A stretch of DNA of 41,522 nucleotides. Origin: CAVOKN01 sp963696505 (GTDB taxonomy: Bacteria > Pseudomonadota > Gammaproteobacteria > Burkholderiales > Rhodocyclaceae). The DNA is taken from positions 1 through 41,522 of the forward strand of contig CAVOKN010000015.1 of the NCBI GenBank assembly GCA_963696505.1, written 5' to 3'. Below, in pieces: positions 1-10,080 of this stretch. The notes under the pieces were generated by a model. That model was not told the origin of the DNA. It made no database searches and worked only from the letters and a program-made list of their open reading frames with translations. The stretch's first letter is position 1. Each line of letters opens with the position of its first letter. The position numbers and the translations under genes are program-made.

Positions 1-806
1 GCCTGCCCCGCGATGCCTGCCTTCCGATCAACCGCTGCAATCTTCCCGCAGCGATCCTCGGCAGCCTGACTTTCCAGCGTCATCCCTCGCCGCTGCGCAT
101 CGACGGTGTAGCGGAACTGCACCGCGACCTGTTCCCGGCGCTCGACCGCGTCGGCCTGGCGGCGGACCGCGCCCACCGTTTCATGGACTACATGACGGTG
201 CACTTTCGCCTGGAACATCTGGACGAGGCCGGCCTCGATCGCGCCGCGCCGCAGCATCGTGGCAAGGCCAACTACCTGCGCCTGCTGCGGGGTTGGGGCT
301 TCGATTCCGACAGCAGGGAGGGCGCGGTGCTCAAGGGCTGGGCGGAGTCGCGTTTCGGCCTGCTGCCGCGCTTTCACCGCCAGCCGCTGCGCGACTTCAG
401 CGACGTGGCCTGCCGCGCCTACCTTGAGGAGCGTGCGGCGGGCCTCTATGGCACGAACGCCCTGGAAACCCAGATCGATCTGCTCTACACCTACTGCCAG
501 TACGAACTGACACGGGCAAGACCCGGCGGGACCCACCTGCTGCTCTACCGCGGCGCAAACCGGCTGTCGGAACACGAGACCCTGTCCGTGTCGGGGGCCT
601 CCGGTGCCGTGCTGCTGCTCAACAATCTCAATTCGTTCACCGCATCCCGGGAACGCGCCGACGAGTTCGGCGACCGCATCGCTGCGGTGAGCGTGCCGCT
701 GCCCAAGATCTTCTTCCATAGCGGCCTTCTGCCGGGCCTCCTGTCCGGCGAGGACGAGTACGTTGTCATCGGCGGGCTGTACCGGACGGAGTCGATCGGG
801 CTGTAG
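1..806 (+). CDS. draT: NAD+-dinitrogen-reductase ADP-D-ribosyltransferase DraT (5' end cut by window)
   Basis: DraT switches nitrogenase off by transferring ADP-ribose from NAD+ to an arginine of the Fe protein (NifH) when ammonium rises or energy falls. The frame is open from base 3, and about 267 residues are visible. They begin in the N-terminal family motif (LPINRCNLP, then LGSLTFQRHP); DraT proteins are normally about 270-290 residues, so only a short N-terminus is missing. The Met at 183 is internal, not the start. The rest (YRGANRL near residue 180, the EYVVIGGLYR end) fits DraT throughout. The TAG stop at 804-806 lies in the first bases of a dispersed palindromic repeat, so the extreme C-terminus may have been reset by that element. 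The partner draG is at 4574-5494 on the other strand. I am confident of the identity. Confidence 0.93.
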   Translation, partial: LPRDACLPINRCNLPAAILGSLTFQRHPSPLRIDGVAELHRDLFPALDRVGLAADRAHRFMDYMTVHFRLEHLDEAGLDRAAPQHRGKANYLRLLRGWGFDSDSREGAVLKGWAESRFGLLPRFHRQPLRDFSDVACRAYLEERAAGLYGTNALETQIDLLYTYCQYELTRARPGGTHLLLYRGANRLSEHETLSVSGASGAVLLLNNLNSFTASRERADEFGDRIAAVSVPLPKIFFHSGLLPGLLSGEDEYVVIGGLYRTESIGL

Positions 807-860
807 GGTGCGCCCTGCGCACCGAAGCAGATTCACAAACGGTGCGCACGGCGCACCCTG
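804..860. repeat. GTAGGGTGCGC-type palindromic repeat, copy 1
   Basis: Two inverted arms, AGGGTGCGCCCTGCGCACC at 805-823 and GGTGCGCACGGCGCACCCT at 841-859, are separated by 17 bases. Related elements lie at 6798-6820, 8136-8192 and 21186-21240. This looks like a REP-like dispersed intergenic repeat. Its left edge supplies the draT stop codon. Confidence 0.8.
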
Positions 861-864
861 CGTT

Positions 865-880
865 TGTCGTGTTTGCGACA
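865..880 (+). promoter_or_regulatory. NifA upstream activator sequence (TGT-N10-ACA)
   Basis: TGTCGTGTTTGCGACA is a perfect TGT-N10-ACA NifA box. It differs by one base from the box in the nifL-rnfA intergenic region (13699-13714). It is centred about 100 bp upstream of the transcription start predicted from the -24/-12 element at 947-962, the usual distance for NifA enhancers. Chance matches to six fixed bases do occur in 41 kb; the near-identity and spacing make this one credible. Confidence 0.7.
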
Positions 881-946
881 GCGCAGCGCGCCCACAGACG
901 CGCCGCAAACCCGCGTGGAATCTCGCTTTGGACCACTCGCCCCTTG

Positions 947-962
947 CGGCGCGAATCTTGCT
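947..962 (+). promoter_or_regulatory. sigma-54 (-24/-12) promoter for the SIR2-like gene
   Basis: CGGCGCGAATCTTGCT keeps the invariant GG-N10-GC spacing (GG at 948-949, GC at 960-961). It matches the consensus TGGCACG-N4-TTGCW apart from A to G inside GGCACG and C in place of the leading T. Transcription would start near 973, 20 bp before the ATG at 993. Together with the NifA box at 865-880 it predicts expression under nitrogen-fixing conditions. Confidence 0.65.
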
Positions 963-992
963 GCGTACCCGGCATCGCTGCAGGAGATGCCC

Positions 993-1835
993 ATGGATCC
1001 CAATCCACTGAACGAGATCGTCGACGCCATCCGCGACGGTAGCGCCGCGCCCTATCTCGGCCCCGGCACCCTGGCCGGGGTGCGCCACACGCAGACCGGT
1101 GCTCCGCTGCCAGCCACCAGCGACGAACTGATCCTCGCGCTCAACAACGGCCAGCCGATGGCGCCCAAGCTGATGTATGAGTTCCCGCGGGCAGCGATGC
1201 ATGTCGAACTGAAACGCGGTCGCAACCAGGTAACGAAGTTCCTGACCGCCACCTACGGCGGCGAGCACTGGACGCGCTCCGCCTTCCACGCCTGGCTGCG
1301 CGGCCTCGCGCCGCGCTACGTGATCGACGTGAACCGCGACGTCCAACTCCAGAAGCTTTATGCAACGACGCCCCACACCCTGGTGGTAGGCGTGGCGCGC
1401 ATCAGCGGCACCGAATTCCGCTACAAGCTTTGGCGCCACGACGGGACAGCCTATGTGCGCGCCGGCGAGCAGGACATCGACCCCACCCTCCCGGTGTTGT
1501 TCAAGCCCCACGGGACGCCACTGCCCGAGCCGAACTACATCGCCGCCGACGCCGACTATGTCGATTACATTACCGAGCTGATGGGCGGATTCGCGATCCC
1601 GCCCTTCGTCAAGACGCTGCGGCGCGGTTTGAAGTACGTGCTGCTGGGTTTGCGCCTGAACCGTGACACCGAGCGCATGGTGCTTTCCGAGATCGTCTTC
1701 GGCGCCGGCAGTCCAGCCGGCTGGGCACTGATTGCCGAGCCGAGCGACAAGGAGCGCCGATTCTGCGAGCGTCTGGGACTCCAGGTGGTGGAGGCGTCCT
1801 GGATCGAACTGTCTACGGCGGCTGCGATCGCCTGA
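993..1835 (+). CDS. SIR2-like NAD-binding protein in the nif/dra cluster
   Basis: This 280-residue protein has features of the SIR2-like (sirtuin-fold) superfamily: a glycine-rich loop PYLGPGT at residues 20-26, where NAD would bind; KPHG with the candidate catalytic His at 171-174, followed by aspartates in ADADYVDYI; and a late LLGLRLNRDTERMV stretch (217-230) resembling the Rossmann region of SIR2_2 proteins. No zinc-ribbon cysteines are seen, so it is not a classical deacetylase. The ATG at 993 is chosen because CAGGAG lies 6 bases upstream; an open frame continues upstream to 864 but would run through the promoter. It sits between draT and draG, both ADP-ribosylation enzymes using or reversing NAD+ chemistry, and has its own NifA/sigma-54 promoter. 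Function is unknown: NADase, ADP-ribose handling or an NAD sensor are possible. I am moderately sure of the fold and unsure of the activity. Confidence 0.72.
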   Translation: MDPNPLNEIVDAIRDGSAAPYLGPGTLAGVRHTQTGAPLPATSDELILALNNGQPMAPKLMYEFPRAAMHVELKRGRNQVTKFLTATYGGEHWTRSAFHAWLRGLAPRYVIDVNRDVQLQKLYATTPHTLVVGVARISGTEFRYKLWRHDGTAYVRAGEQDIDPTLPVLFKPHGTPLPEPNYIAADADYVDYITELMGGFAIPPFVKTLRRGLKYVLLGLRLNRDTERMVLSEIVFGAGSPAGWALIAEPSDKERRFCERLGLQVVEASWIELSTAAAIA

Positions 1836-1867
1836 CGGTGCTCCAATTCGGTGCAGTTCGCGGGTGA

Positions 1868-2031
1868 CCGACGTCGGTACGCCCCTTTCCGGTTCAGCTT
1901 CCCCCGATCCGCACCTGGCGCTTTCACGCCATCCCCGAGGGAGAACTGCTGGCGTGGCAGTCCTGGAGCCGCGGCATCGTTCTTGCTGAGGGTGCCGAAA
2001 CGCCCGACCGAATTCATCCCGACGAGAATCC

Positions 2032-2035
<4 letters not shown>
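1868..2035 (+). pseudogene. small coding-like ORF before glgP, start missing or frameshifted
   Basis: An open frame whose TGA overlaps the glgP ATG (ATGA, 2032-2035) encodes a protein-like tail including IRTWRFHAIPEGELLAWQSW and ending DRIHPDENP. Its third-base composition is coding-like. There is no ATG, GTG or TTG in frame after the stop at 1865. A GTG at 1864 in the neighbouring frame reads VTDVGTPLSGSAS, so a one-base shift in roughly 1890-1915 would make one gene of about 55 residues. I do not recognise a family. The stop/start overlap suggests translational coupling to glgP. It could be a real small gene damaged by an indel in the assembly, or a decayed remnant. Confidence 0.45.
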
Positions 2036-4560
<2,525 letters not shown>

Positions 4561-4573
4561 CCGCGGGCGAAAG

Positions 4574-5494
4574 TCAGTCGCTGGCGGGCGCCTCCCGCGC
4601 CAGACGGATCAGGGCGATCGCCTGCTTCTCGCAGGCTGCAGCGGTGCCGGGATCCAGATCCGCCAGCCAGTGCGCCGGCAGCGCGTCGTGCCCGTAGAGG
4701 GCGCCGGCAATCATGCCGGCGATGGCGCCGGTGGTATCCGCGTCGCCGCCTCGATTGACCACATCCACCAGGCATGCCTCGAAGCCTTCCGTGGCAAAAA
4801 ACGCCTGGAACACCGCCCGCAGGGTATCCACCACGTAGCCGCTCGGATTGCCCACCGCGCGGCCGTCGAAGGCGAACTGCGGATGGCGCGCGACGAGATC
4901 GTCCGCCGCGCCGCGCAGTTCGTCGCGGCCGGCGCCACGCAACGCCTGCTGCACCATCTCGACAACACATTCCGTTCCGGCGTCCGACAGGACATGATTG
5001 TGGGTGACGCGCGCTTGGGCGCGGCACGCCGCCCGCACCTCGTCCCGGCTTGCCCCCAAGGTGGCAATCGCCACCGGAAGACAGCGCATGCATGCGCCAT
5101 TACCCGCATCGTGTTCGTTGTGAGGGACTTCAGTCTTTCCCGTCATGCGCCAGTGCAGAATGCCGCGGCGCACCGTGTTTCCGATGTCCACCGGCTTGGC
5201 GCGCATCCAGCAGTCGAAGGCCTGTGCGACCGCCTGCGGTTCCACCTGCCCGCGATCGAGGATAGCCCCGCCCAGCGCCAGGGCCATGGTGGTGTCGTCC
5301 GTCACCTGGCCGCGGGGCAGCCGCAGCCAGCCGCCGCCGCGAATCCTGTCGTGCACGCCGTATTGCGCCGCAATCTCGCGCGGCGTCATGAACTCGACGG
5401 TAGCCCCCAGCGCGTCGCCGAGGGCGAGGCCGAGATACGCCGCCACCGCCCTCGCTTCGATCACATCCGGATACGCGGGCGGCGACGCCGTCAA
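4574..5494 (-). CDS. draG: ADP-ribosyl-[dinitrogen reductase] hydrolase DraG
   Basis: DraG removes ADP-ribose from the NifH arginine and so reactivates nitrogenase, reversing DraT. The metal-binding signatures of the ADP-ribosylglycohydrolase family are present: VTDDTTMAL near residue 60 and GGDADTTGAIAGMIAGALYG near residue 245, holding the two Mn ions. About 306 residues are predicted, against about 295 for characterised DraG. The start is uncertain: the TTG at 5494 overlaps the nifQ stop (TTGA) and suggests coupling, while a GTG ten codons in is an alternative. The gene ends 13 bp from the convergent glgP with no visible terminator. It appears to be the last gene of the leftward nifB-to-draG series, so the deactivating and activating enzymes are in different transcription units. 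Confidence 0.93.
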   Translation of the reverse strand: MTASPPAYPDVIEARAVAAYLGLALGDALGATVEFMTPREIAAQYGVHDRIRGGGWLRLPRGQVTDDTTMALALGGAILDRGQVEPQAVAQAFDCWMRAKPVDIGNTVRRGILHWRMTGKTEVPHNEHDAGNGACMRCLPVAIATLGASRDEVRAACRAQARVTHNHVLSDAGTECVVEMVQQALRGAGRDELRGAADDLVARHPQFAFDGRAVGNPSGYVVDTLRAVFQAFFATEGFEACLVDVVNRGGDADTTGAIAGMIAGALYGHDALPAHWLADLDPGTAAACEKQAIALIRLAREAPASD

Positions 5495-6075
5495 TTCTCC
5501 GGTCCGAAGCAGAGGTCGTAGTCGCGGCATACCTCGCAGGACGGCGCGCGGCAGACGTAGATCCCCTCTTCCTGGCAAAGCTGCTTGTAGAGGAACTTCT
5601 TCCACTTCATGTCGCGGTCGTTCATCGCCGCCAGCGCCGGAAAATTGTGACGCATCAGCAGCGACAGGTCGGCCCGCGACCACAGGCCGAGATCCTCCCA
5701 CAGGTGGTCGCTTCCCATGCAGGCGGCGGCGACGATGGCGGCCATGTCCGCGGCGGTGTCGCGCCGGCCCGCGCTTGCGTCAGCGGCACGCCGCAGCATC
5801 AGCCCAATCAGGTCCTCGCGCTCCGGAAGCCGCGCCCCATCGGTATCGCTGCCGTCGAGAATCCAGGGCAGGCGCGGAAACCGGTTCGCCAGGAGTGCGA
5901 GAAAGCGCTCGCGCCCCAGCCCGAGGTCCTGCGGTAGCGCACCCATGCCGATCGCGCGACTGGCGAGCATTTTCGCCAGAAGATCGTCCACCACACCGCC
6001 GTCGAGCGCGCGGGCCATGATGCGGGCGTGGATGAAACCACGCGCCAGGGGTGGCTTCTTCAGGGGTGCCAGCAT
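5491..6075 (-). CDS. nifQ: NifQ, molybdenum donor for FeMo-cofactor synthesis
   Basis: NifQ carries a Mo-Fe-S cluster and supplies molybdenum to the NifEN/NifH scaffold during FeMo-co assembly. The 194-residue protein ends with the diagnostic cysteine motif CRAPSCEVCRDYDLCFG (C-x4-C-x2-C-x5-C), and the preceding LYKQLC adds a further Cys. Length and motif match the family. The ATG at 6075 lies 7 bases after the stop of the upstream ferredoxin gene and follows a GAGG-like ribosome-binding site. The overlap with draG at the 3' end indicates co-transcription. Confidence 0.92.
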   Translation of the reverse strand: MLAPLKKPPLARGFIHARIMARALDGGVVDDLLAKMLASRAIGMGALPQDLGLGRERFLALLANRFPRLPWILDGSDTDGARLPEREDLIGLMLRRAADASAGRRDTAADMAAIVAAACMGSDHLWEDLGLWSRADLSLLMRHNFPALAAMNDRDMKWKKFLYKQLCQEEGIYVCRAPSCEVCRDYDLCFGPEN

Positions 6076-6082
6076 CGCCGCC

Positions 6083-6430
6083 TCAGTACTCGACCAGGAT
6101 GTCCTCGTCGCGGATCAGCATCTGGCATGACAGGCGCCAGGACGTAGGGATGTCATCCACGTCCATCTTGTCGATCTCGGCCTGGGTGATCTTCTTCAGA
6201 TCCTTGAGGACGTTGCGCTCCTTGTCGGTGAGCGGCCCGCCCATGCGCCCCTTCCTGGAGACGGTGGACACCTTGACCAGGCAGGTGCCGCACTCGCCGT
6301 CGCCGCAGCTGAAGTCGATGGGAATGTGGTGCTCCTTGGCGACCTTGAGGATGGTGTCCTTGTGGCTGCCGGCCGGGGCGTAAATGGTCTTGTCCTTGTG
6401 GATGGGGCTGCTGAAGGTGATGAGAGGCAT
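6083..6430 (-). CDS. 2Fe-2S ferredoxin resembling FeSII (Shethna protein II), nitrogenase protection
   Basis: This 115-residue plant-type 2Fe-2S protein has CGDGECGTC (C-x4-C-x2-C) and a fourth Cys in RLSCQ. Beyond the cluster motif, the segments TFSSP at the N-terminus, LTDKERNVLK mid-protein and the ending DEDILVEY correspond, as I remember the Azotobacter vinelandii sequence, to FeSII. FeSII forms an O2-stable inactive complex with the nitrogenase components (conformational protection). The start at 6430 is set by AGGAG six bases upstream. It lies between another ferredoxin and nifQ. An ordinary electron-transfer ferredoxin is the alternative; the length and insert pattern favour FeSII. 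The comparison is from memory, not from an alignment. Confidence 0.78.
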   Translation of the reverse strand: MPLITFSSPIHKDKTIYAPAGSHKDTILKVAKEHHIPIDFSCGDGECGTCLVKVSTVSRKGRMGGPLTDKERNVLKDLKKITQAEIDKMDVDDIPTSWRLSCQMLIRDEDILVEY

Positions 6431-6488
6431 GACAACTCCTGACGAATGAAGACGGGAAATCCCCCGCCGAAACCTTGTGTTCTCGCAA

Positions 6489-6776
6489 TCAGCCAGGGCG
6501 AACGACGACCTCGCCGCCCAGCACCTGGCACTGGCAGGCAAGCCGGTTGTGGCGCCCAGCCATGTTTTCCTTGAGCACCTTGTCCTCCAGCACCGACGGT
6601 GATGCCAGGTGCTGGTGGCCGGAGACGATGCGCATCATGCAGGTGCCGCATTCGCCCTCGCGGCAGCCGTAGGTGATGCCGGCGCCGACCTTTTCCGACA
6701 CTTCGATCAGCCGCGTGCCGGCGGGCACCGTGACGGTGATGCCGATGTCTTCGAAAGTCACTTGTGCCTTGGGCAT
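6489..6776 (-). CDS. 2Fe-2S ferredoxin, FdxC/FdIV-like
   Basis: A 95-residue plant-type ferredoxin with CREGECGTC (C-x4-C-x2-C) and ACQCQ supplying the last ligand. The opening KAQVTFEDIGITVTVPAGT and the short length resemble the FdxC (ferredoxin IV) group found near rnf/nif genes in purple bacteria. It probably carries electrons toward nitrogenase or a partner oxidoreductase. A good ribosome-binding site (GAGGAG, 8 bases upstream of the ATG) fixes the start. Its neighbours are fprA upstream and the FeSII-like gene downstream, in the same direction. Confidence 0.85.
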   Translation of the reverse strand: MPKAQVTFEDIGITVTVPAGTRLIEVSEKVGAGITYGCREGECGTCMMRIVSGHQHLASPSVLEDKVLKENMAGRHNRLACQCQVLGGEVVVRPG

Positions 6777-6797
6777 GTTCTCGCTCCTCGATTGGAA

Positions 6798-6820
6798 TGG
6801 TGCGCACGGCGTAACCTACG
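6798..6820. repeat. GTAGGGTGCGC-type repeat, degenerate half copy
   Basis: Read leftward, the sequence is GTAGGTTACGCCGTGCGCACC, closely matching one arm of the elements at 804-860 and 21186-21240. The second arm is not recognisable. It lies in the fprA-ferredoxin gap. Confidence 0.55.
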
Positions 6821-6846
6821 AGGGCCGAGGTGCACACCGCCGGCCC

Positions 6847-8124
6847 TCACACCAGCTCCGCCATGTCGATCACGCGGCGCTCGACGGCGCCGGTGAGGTG
6901 CAACGCCAACTCGCGGCCGAAGTTGCGGCAGGCGACCAATTCGCCCTCTGTGGGAATCAGCTTGGCCCTGATGCCCTTGTTCGGCACCCGCAGCTTGAGG
7001 CCGCGCAGGCGGTCCTCGATCAACCCCACCGCCTCGCCGCTCCAGCCGTAGGAGCCGAATGCGGCGCCGAGCTTGCCGCGCACATTGACCAGGGTCAGCG
7101 AAGAGAGCAGATCCCACACCGGCTTGACCGCGTCGCCGTTGATGGTGGGCGAGCCGAAGACCAGGCCGTCGGCCTCCTCCACCAGATCGACGAACGGAGC
7201 CACTTCGCCACCGCCGAGGTCGTAAAGCGACACCCGCACGCCGGAGACCGACTCCGCCCCGTCGCGCAGCGCCAGCGCCATGCGTTCGGTGTTGCCATAG
7301 GCCGAGACGTAGAAGATCAGCAGCGTGCGCTCGGCGCTGCCGGCCTCATTGGCGAGCAGGGGCTGGGCCAACTGGCGGTAGCGCTGCACGTAGCGCCGCG
7401 GCGCGTCGCGCAGGATCGGGCCATGGGCCGGCGCGACCAGGTGCAGGTCGAGCGGCTCGATGAGGTCCAGCGCCTCCAGCACGTGGCTGCGGAAGGGCCG
7501 CATGATGTGCTGGTAGTAGTAGTCGAACGAGAAGCGGAAGTCGCCCACCCGGTCGTTGAACAGCCGCGCGTCGCAGTAGTGGCAGCCGAAGACGTCGCCG
7601 GTGAACAGCACACCCTCCTCCGGCAGCCAGGTGCACTGGGTGTCCGGCCAGTGCAGATAGGGCGTGTGCAGGAAGCGCAGGCTGCGGCCGCCGAGGTCCA
7701 CCGTGTCGCCGGTGTCCACCGGACTGAAGGCGAAGGGCGCGTGCCCGTCCTTGACGATGCCCTTGAGCATGGTCTCGGCGCGGTAGGAAATGTAGAGCCG
7801 CGCGCCGGGCGCACGCCGCAGCAGTTCGGGCAGCGCGCCGGAGTGGTCGGGCTCGAGGTGATTGAGCACGATAGCCCGGATTTCGTCGTAGCGGGCGACG
7901 CTTTCCAGCCGTGCGAAGAAGGTGTCTGCGAACTCTTCCTTGACGGTGTCGATCACCGCCACGCCATCCGTGCCGCGCACGCAGTAGGCGTTGTAGGTGG
8001 TGCCGTTGGCGGTGCGCAGGATGATGTCGAATTCCCGCAGGTCGGGGTCGAGTGCGCCTATCCAGTGCACCCCCGGCGCCACCTCCACCGCGCCGCTCCC
8101 CGGGAACTGACTCACGGTCGCCAC
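6847..8124 (-). CDS. fprA: A-type flavoprotein (FprA/FDP family), nif-cluster associated
   Basis: This 425-residue protein has an N-terminal metallo-beta-lactamase-like diiron domain and a C-terminal flavodoxin domain. The diiron motif H89-x-E-x-D-H94 is seen as NHLEPDHSG, with further His ligands in HWPDT and GCHYCD. The FMN-binding loop begins near residue 270 with YVSAYGNTERMA. Flavodiiron proteins reduce O2 or NO using electrons from ferredoxin or rubredoxin; in nif clusters they are thought to protect nitrogenase or pass electrons. The start is GTG at 8124 with a weak ribosome-binding site; a second GTG three codons on is possible. The repeat at 8136-8192 lies immediately upstream and separates it from fdxN, so an independent promoter or reduced readthrough is conceivable. 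Confidence 0.9.
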   Translation of the reverse strand: MATVSQFPGSGAVEVAPGVHWIGALDPDLREFDIILRTANGTTYNAYCVRGTDGVAVIDTVKEEFADTFFARLESVARYDEIRAIVLNHLEPDHSGALPELLRRAPGARLYISYRAETMLKGIVKDGHAPFAFSPVDTGDTVDLGGRSLRFLHTPYLHWPDTQCTWLPEEGVLFTGDVFGCHYCDARLFNDRVGDFRFSFDYYYQHIMRPFRSHVLEALDLIEPLDLHLVAPAHGPILRDAPRRYVQRYRQLAQPLLANEAGSAERTLLIFYVSAYGNTERMALALRDGAESVSGVRVSLYDLGGGEVAPFVDLVEEADGLVFGSPTINGDAVKPVWDLLSSLTLVNVRGKLGAAFGSYGWSGEAVGLIEDRLRGLKLRVPNKGIRAKLIPTEGELVACRNFGRELALHLTGAVERRVIDMAELV

Positions 8125-8135
8125 CCGGTTAGCAT

Positions 8136-8192
8136 GTACGGTGCGCCGTGCGCACCGTTCGTGGGCAAGGATCGGTGCGCGCGACGCGCCCT
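8136..8192. repeat. GTAGGGTGCGC-type palindromic repeat, diverged copy
   Basis: The arms TACGGTGCGCCGTGCGCACC and GGTGCGCGCGACGCGCCCTG are inverted relative to each other, with about 17 bases between them. It lies between fdxN and fprA and fills most of that 115-bp gap. Confidence 0.65.
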
Positions 8193-8239
8193 GCCGAGGG
8201 CGTCCCGGTCGAGAGCGGGACCGAGGCGGGGCCGACGCG

Positions 8240-8518
8240 TCAGCATCCGGCCTCCGGCCGGGATCTGCAGACGTGCAATTGCAACGGTATCCCGGTGAGC
8301 GAACCCGGGGGATTGAGCGGCCGGCCCGTCGCGTCCTCGATGGCGCACTCGATGGGGCAAATCTCGGCGCACTGCGGCCGGTCGTAATCCCCCAGGCATT
8401 CCGTGCACAGGTCGGCGTCGATCAGGAAATGGGGCCTGGCCTCCTGGATCGCCTTGTTGGGGCAGAGGGGTTCGCAGGCCCAGCAGTTGACACACAGTTC
8501 GTTGATCGCGAGTGCCAT
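8240..8518 (-). CDS. fdxN: 4Fe-4S ferredoxin FdxN-like
   Basis: A 92-residue bacterial-type ferredoxin with two cluster motifs: CVNCWACEPLCP (C-x2-C-x2-C-x3-C) at the N-terminus, and a second motif CTECLGDYDRPQCAEICP with the 8-residue insertion between its second and third Cys that is typical of FdxN/FrxA proteins encoded next to nifB. It probably donates low-potential electrons to nitrogenase or to NifB. AGGAG upstream of the ATG at 8518 supports the start. It begins 10 bases after nifB and is surely co-transcribed with it. Confidence 0.92.
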   Translation of the reverse strand: MALAINELCVNCWACEPLCPNKAIQEARPHFLIDADLCTECLGDYDRPQCAEICPIECAIEDATGRPLNPPGSLTGIPLQLHVCRSRPEAGC

Positions 8519-8527
8519 GACGTTCTC

Positions 8528-10042
8528 CTATGCCGAGAGGCGACGTTCCGCCGCCGCAACAGCGAGCTTGCCGGCGGCGCGCATCTCTTCGTACACGGCG
8601 GCCACTGCATCCTCGATCCTTTCCATGGCGTGTTCCCCATTCGGAGCAATCCCCGCGGCCTCCAGCAGGCCCCAGGGCTCGTAGCCGATCTTGGAGCACA
8701 GCACCGTCTCGCAGCCTTCCAGCGCCGCGATGGTCTTGCCGAGGACGGATTCCCCCTCGCCGCAGGTGTCGCCGCCGGAGCAGTAGAGATCGGTCTTGCG
8801 GTGGCCGACGAAGCGCACGCCGGCCTCGGAAGCCTCATAGACCAGAAACTCCCGGGCATGGCCGAAGTGCTGGTTGATCACCCCGCCGCCGCTGCTGGCC
8901 ACCGCGATCTTCACCGCTCGCAGCGCGGTGCTCGGTCGGGTTGCCCGCGGCAACACCTGGATCACCTTCGGCGCATCGGGCGCCGGGGCCCGGCGCTTGG
9001 CCTCGACCTCGGCCGCGATGGCGGCGCGCACCTCGGCGCGGCGCTTCATCGCCGCGGCATAGTCGATGTCCATCGCCTCGATCTTGTCCAGCGTGAACTC
9101 TGCGCCCCGGTCCTCGCCCAGCAGGCCGACAGCGTCGGCGCGGCACTGGCGGCAGTGGCGCATCATGTTCATGTCGCCGGCGCAGGCATCCTGCAGTGCC
9201 TGCAGTTCGTCGGCCGTGGGACTGCGCTGGCCGGAGAGGCCGTAGAAGGTGCCGTGCTCGGCCTCGGCGATCAGCGGCATGACGTTGTGCAGGAAGGCGC
9301 CCTTGGCCTTGACGATGCGGCTCACCTCCTTGAGGTGTTCGTCATTGACGCCGGGGATCAGCACCGAATTGACTTTCACCAGGATGCCGCGCGCCACCAG
9401 CATCTCCAGGCCCTGCTGCTGGCGCTCGATAAGGATCGCTGCGGCCTCGCGGCCGAACACGCGCTTGTGCTTCCAGAAGATCCAGGGATAGATCTTCGCG
9501 CCCACGTCCGGATCGACACAGTTGATGGTGATGGTGACGTGGTCGATGTTGTACTTCTGCAGTTCGTCCACGCAGTCCGGCAGGCTGAGCCCGTTCGTCG
9601 ACACGCACAGCCTGATGTCGGGAGCATGCTCGGCAATCTGCCGGAAGGTCTCGAAGGTGCGCGCGGGATTGGCCAGCGGGTCGCCCGGCCCGGCGATGCC
9701 GAGCACGCTCATCTGCGGAATTGCCGCCGCCACGGCAAGCGTCTTCTTCACCGCCTGCGCCGGGGTCAGCAGCTCCGAAACGACGCCGGGGCGCGACTCG
9801 TTGGCGCAGTCGTACTTGCGGTTGCAGTAGTGGCACTGGATATTGCAGGCCGGCGCCACCGCCGCGTGCATGCGCGCGAAGTGGTGGTGGGCCTCCTCCG
9901 AGTAGCAGGGGTGGTCCGCCACCTTCTGGCGGATGTGCTCCGGCAGGCTCCCCGTCTGTTCGCCGCTGGAACCGCAGGACTTCGAACTGCAGCCGCCCTT
10001 GGGCAGCGACGATGCGGCAAGACCGATCACTGGCAGATCCAC
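8528..10042 (-). CDS. nifB: NifB, radical-SAM FeMo-cofactor core (NifB-co) synthase
   Basis: NifB builds the [8Fe-9S-C] precursor of FeMo-co. With the start chosen here (504 residues) the SAM-cluster motif CNIQCHYC lies at residues 66-73, and a NifX/NafY-like C-terminal domain begins around VKIAVASSGGGVINQHFGH. I place the start at the GTG at 10042: GGGAGA lies 7 bases upstream and the protein then begins MDLPVIGLAASS. The longest open frame starts at 10120, but that would put the sigma-54 promoter (10081-10096) inside the gene. Two Met codons at 10066 and 10060 have no ribosome-binding site. It heads nifB-fdxN and probably the series down to draG. Confidence 0.95.
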   Translation of the reverse strand: MDLPVIGLAASSLPKGGCSSKSCGSSGEQTGSLPEHIRQKVADHPCYSEEAHHHFARMHAAVAPACNIQCHYCNRKYDCANESRPGVVSELLTPAQAVKKTLAVAAAIPQMSVLGIAGPGDPLANPARTFETFRQIAEHAPDIRLCVSTNGLSLPDCVDELQKYNIDHVTITINCVDPDVGAKIYPWIFWKHKRVFGREAAAILIERQQQGLEMLVARGILVKVNSVLIPGVNDEHLKEVSRIVKAKGAFLHNVMPLIAEAEHGTFYGLSGQRSPTADELQALQDACAGDMNMMRHCRQCRADAVGLLGEDRGAEFTLDKIEAMDIDYAAAMKRRAEVRAAIAAEVEAKRRAPAPDAPKVIQVLPRATRPSTALRAVKIAVASSGGGVINQHFGHAREFLVYEASEAGVRFVGHRKTDLYCSGGDTCGEGESVLGKTIAALEGCETVLCSKIGYEPWGLLEAAGIAPNGEHAMERIEDAVAAVYEEMRAAGKLAVAAAERRLSA

Positions 10043-10080
10043 GTGCTGTTCTCCCGACATGGCCATTTGAGTGCAAGTTC

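Noticed and set aside
993..1835. SIR2-like protein as part of an anti-phage defence system
   Set aside because: No defence partner gene, phage gene or mobility gene is nearby, and the gene is inside a nif cluster with a NifA/sigma-54 promoter, so a nitrogen-fixation role is better supported.
1963..1979. GG-N10-GC sequence upstream of glgP as a sigma-54 promoter
   Set aside because: The GG and GC spacing is right but the surrounding bases (TGGCAGTCCTGGAGCC) lack the TTGC block, no NifA box is nearby, and the site lies inside the small coding-like ORF.
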